Shown here: piece by piece, positions 63,154 to 64,000 of the stretch | Position numbering within the stretch: position 1 is the first letter of the stretch | Layout: every line of letters starts with the position of its first letter | Assembly (NCBI RefSeq): GCF_022343685.1 | Contig: NZ_CP092123.1 | Coordinates: 992,001 to 1,056,000, forward strand | Length of the DNA stretch: 64,000 bases | Origin: Marinobacterium sediminicola | GTDB lineage: Bacteria > Pseudomonadota > Gammaproteobacteria > Pseudomonadales > Balneatricaceae | Direction of reading: 5' to 3' | Position numbers and translations under genes: made by a program | The notes under the pieces: generated by a model | Told to the model about the DNA's origin: nothing | Database searches by the model: none | What the model saw: the letters and a program-made list of their open reading frames with translations, nothing else

Positions 63154-64000
63154 ATGAAAATTCTTGTAGTTGCAGAACATGATAACCAGCAGTTGAACGC
63201 GGTGACGCTGAATGTCGTCGAGGCTGCAACACGTCTGGGCGGTGAGATCGATATCCTGGTGGCGGGCGAAGGCTGTCAAACGGTAGCAGAACAGGCCGCT
63301 GCGGTTGCCAGCGTCAATCGTGTCCTGCTGGCCGATGCTGCGCATTACGCTGGCCAGCTGGCCGAAGAGCTGGCGCTGCTGGTTGTCGAAACGGTACAGC
63401 AGGGTGGCTATCAGGCCGTTCTGGCGCCGAGTTCGACTTCCGGCAAGAACCTGACACCGCGTGTCGCGGCTCTGCTGGATGTGGCTCAGGTTTCGGATGT
63501 TATTGAAATTAAAGGGGGTGGCAGTTATGTGCGCCCCATATATGCTGGTAATGTCATGCTGACAGTGGAGTCAGCGGAGCCCGTACAGGTGCTGACCGTG
63601 CGTCCGACCGCATTCGATGCGGCGGCTCAGGGTGGTTCTGCCGAGATCGTCAGTGTAACCGCATCTGCGTCTGTCGGTGTTTCGGCACTGGTGGGTCGTG
63701 AACTGAGCAAGTCTGATCGTCCGGAGCTGGGTTCTGCCGACGTGGTAGTGTCCGGCGGCCGCGGGTTGGGTGACGGTGACAAGTACCGTCAGGTGCTTGA
63801 GCCCTTGGCCGACAAGCTGGGGGCTGCTCTGGGGGCGTCCCGTGCTGCAGTGGATGCCGGCTTTGTACCCAATGATTATCAGGTCGGCCAGACCGGCAAG
63901 ATCGTCGCGCCACAGCTCTATGTGGCGGTGGGGATCTCGGGGGCCATCCAGCACCTGGCCGGCATGAGTGACTCCAAAGTGATCGTCGCCATCAACAAGG
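63154..64000 (+). CDS. etfA: Electron transfer flavoprotein alpha subunit (3' truncated by window)
   Basis: About 282 residues are visible. Three in-frame ATGs (63148, 63151, 63154) follow GAAGG; the last gives the usual MKILVVAEHD start. The FAD domain is present: SGGRGLGDGDKYRQVLEPLADKLGAALGASRAAVDAGFVPNDYQVGQTGKIVAPQLYVAVGISGAIQHLAGM, shown here by its ends SGGRGLGDGD and VGISGAIQHLAGM. It carries the FAD of the ETF dimer. The gene continues past the window end. Confidence 0.95.
   Translation, partial: MKILVVAEHDNQQLNAVTLNVVEAATRLGGEIDILVAGEGCQTVAEQAAAVASVNRVLLADAAHYAGQLAEELALLVVETVQQGGYQAVLAPSSTSGKNLTPRVAALLDVAQVSDVIEIKGGGSYVRPIYAGNVMLTVESAEPVQVLTVRPTAFDAAAQGGSAEIVSVTASASVGVSALVGRELSKSDRPELGSADVVVSGGRGLGDGDKYRQVLEPLADKLGAALGASRAAVDAGFVPNDYQVGQTGKIVAPQLYVAVGISGAIQHLAGMSDSKVIVAINK

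Overview
The window looks like chromosomal DNA of a marine-type gammaproteobacterium. The evidence is moderately high GC, rmuC, a type II phosphomannose isomerase/GDP-mannose pyrophosphorylase gene, a group 3b NiFe hydrogenase and gammaproteobacterial-looking integron cassettes. An Oceanospirillales or Cellvibrionales relative is an inference, not a proof. Most of the window is a steroid-catabolism island, studded with and bordered by mobile DNA.

Layout: (1) 1-2.9 kb: end of an autotransporter-type outer-membrane protein, an IS110-family element (copy 1) and a lipoprotein hydrolase. (2) 2.9-5.6 kb: a group II intron inserted in the anticodon stem of a tRNA-Gly gene, carrying a reverse transcriptase and, unusually, a second, intact tRNA-Gly(CCC) in its domain IV. 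(3) 5.6-11 kb: manC-type gene, rmuC, a small unknown protein, an EamA permease and an ATP-grasp protein. (4) 11-15.6 kb: a tightly overlapping five-gene group 3b NiFe hydrogenase operon with its maturation protease, followed by a diguanylate cyclase. (5) 17.8-47.7 kb: a diiron oxygenase with its reductase, then the steroid island: 3-alpha-HSD-like and 3-beta/17-beta-HSD-like dehydrogenases, KshA-like Rieske oxygenase, two KstD-like flavoproteins, ketosteroid isomerase, FadD3-like and other CoA ligases, the dmpE/F/G-type lower pathway, a flavin reductase, DUF1302/DUF1329 envelope proteins and two MFS carriers. (6) 47.7-52.1 kb: a cassette patch without integrase: low-GC unknown genes with attC sites, one split by IS110 copy 2 (identical to copy 1, opposite orientation), plus an IS3-family element with a broken orfA. 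(7) 52.1-64 kb: the island continues with a SnoaL-like protein, cupin, lipoprotein esterase, MMPL/RND transporter with its YCF48-like partner, HsaA-like monooxygenase, KshB-like reductase, SDR, OYE-family reductase and etfBA (etfA runs off the end).

How it fits together: HSDs, KSI and KstD-like enzymes oxidise ring A; KshA/KshB 9-alpha-hydroxylate and open ring B; HsaA with a flavin reductase hydroxylates the aromatised ring A; DmpE/G/F-type enzymes finish the C5 fragment; FadD3-like ligase and ETF-linked enzymes act on the remaining rings and side chain. The extradiol dioxygenase (HsaC) and the meta-cleavage hydrolase (HsaD) are not in the window. A shared motif, ATCGTC-N6-GACTA, occurs in most promoter gaps of the island and suggests one regulator.

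Most notable signals: a candidate bridge RNA upstream of the IS110 transposase whose loops match the target and element ends; IS110 insertion inside an attC site; the tRNA-in-intron-in-tRNA arrangement; and the island-wide operator motif.
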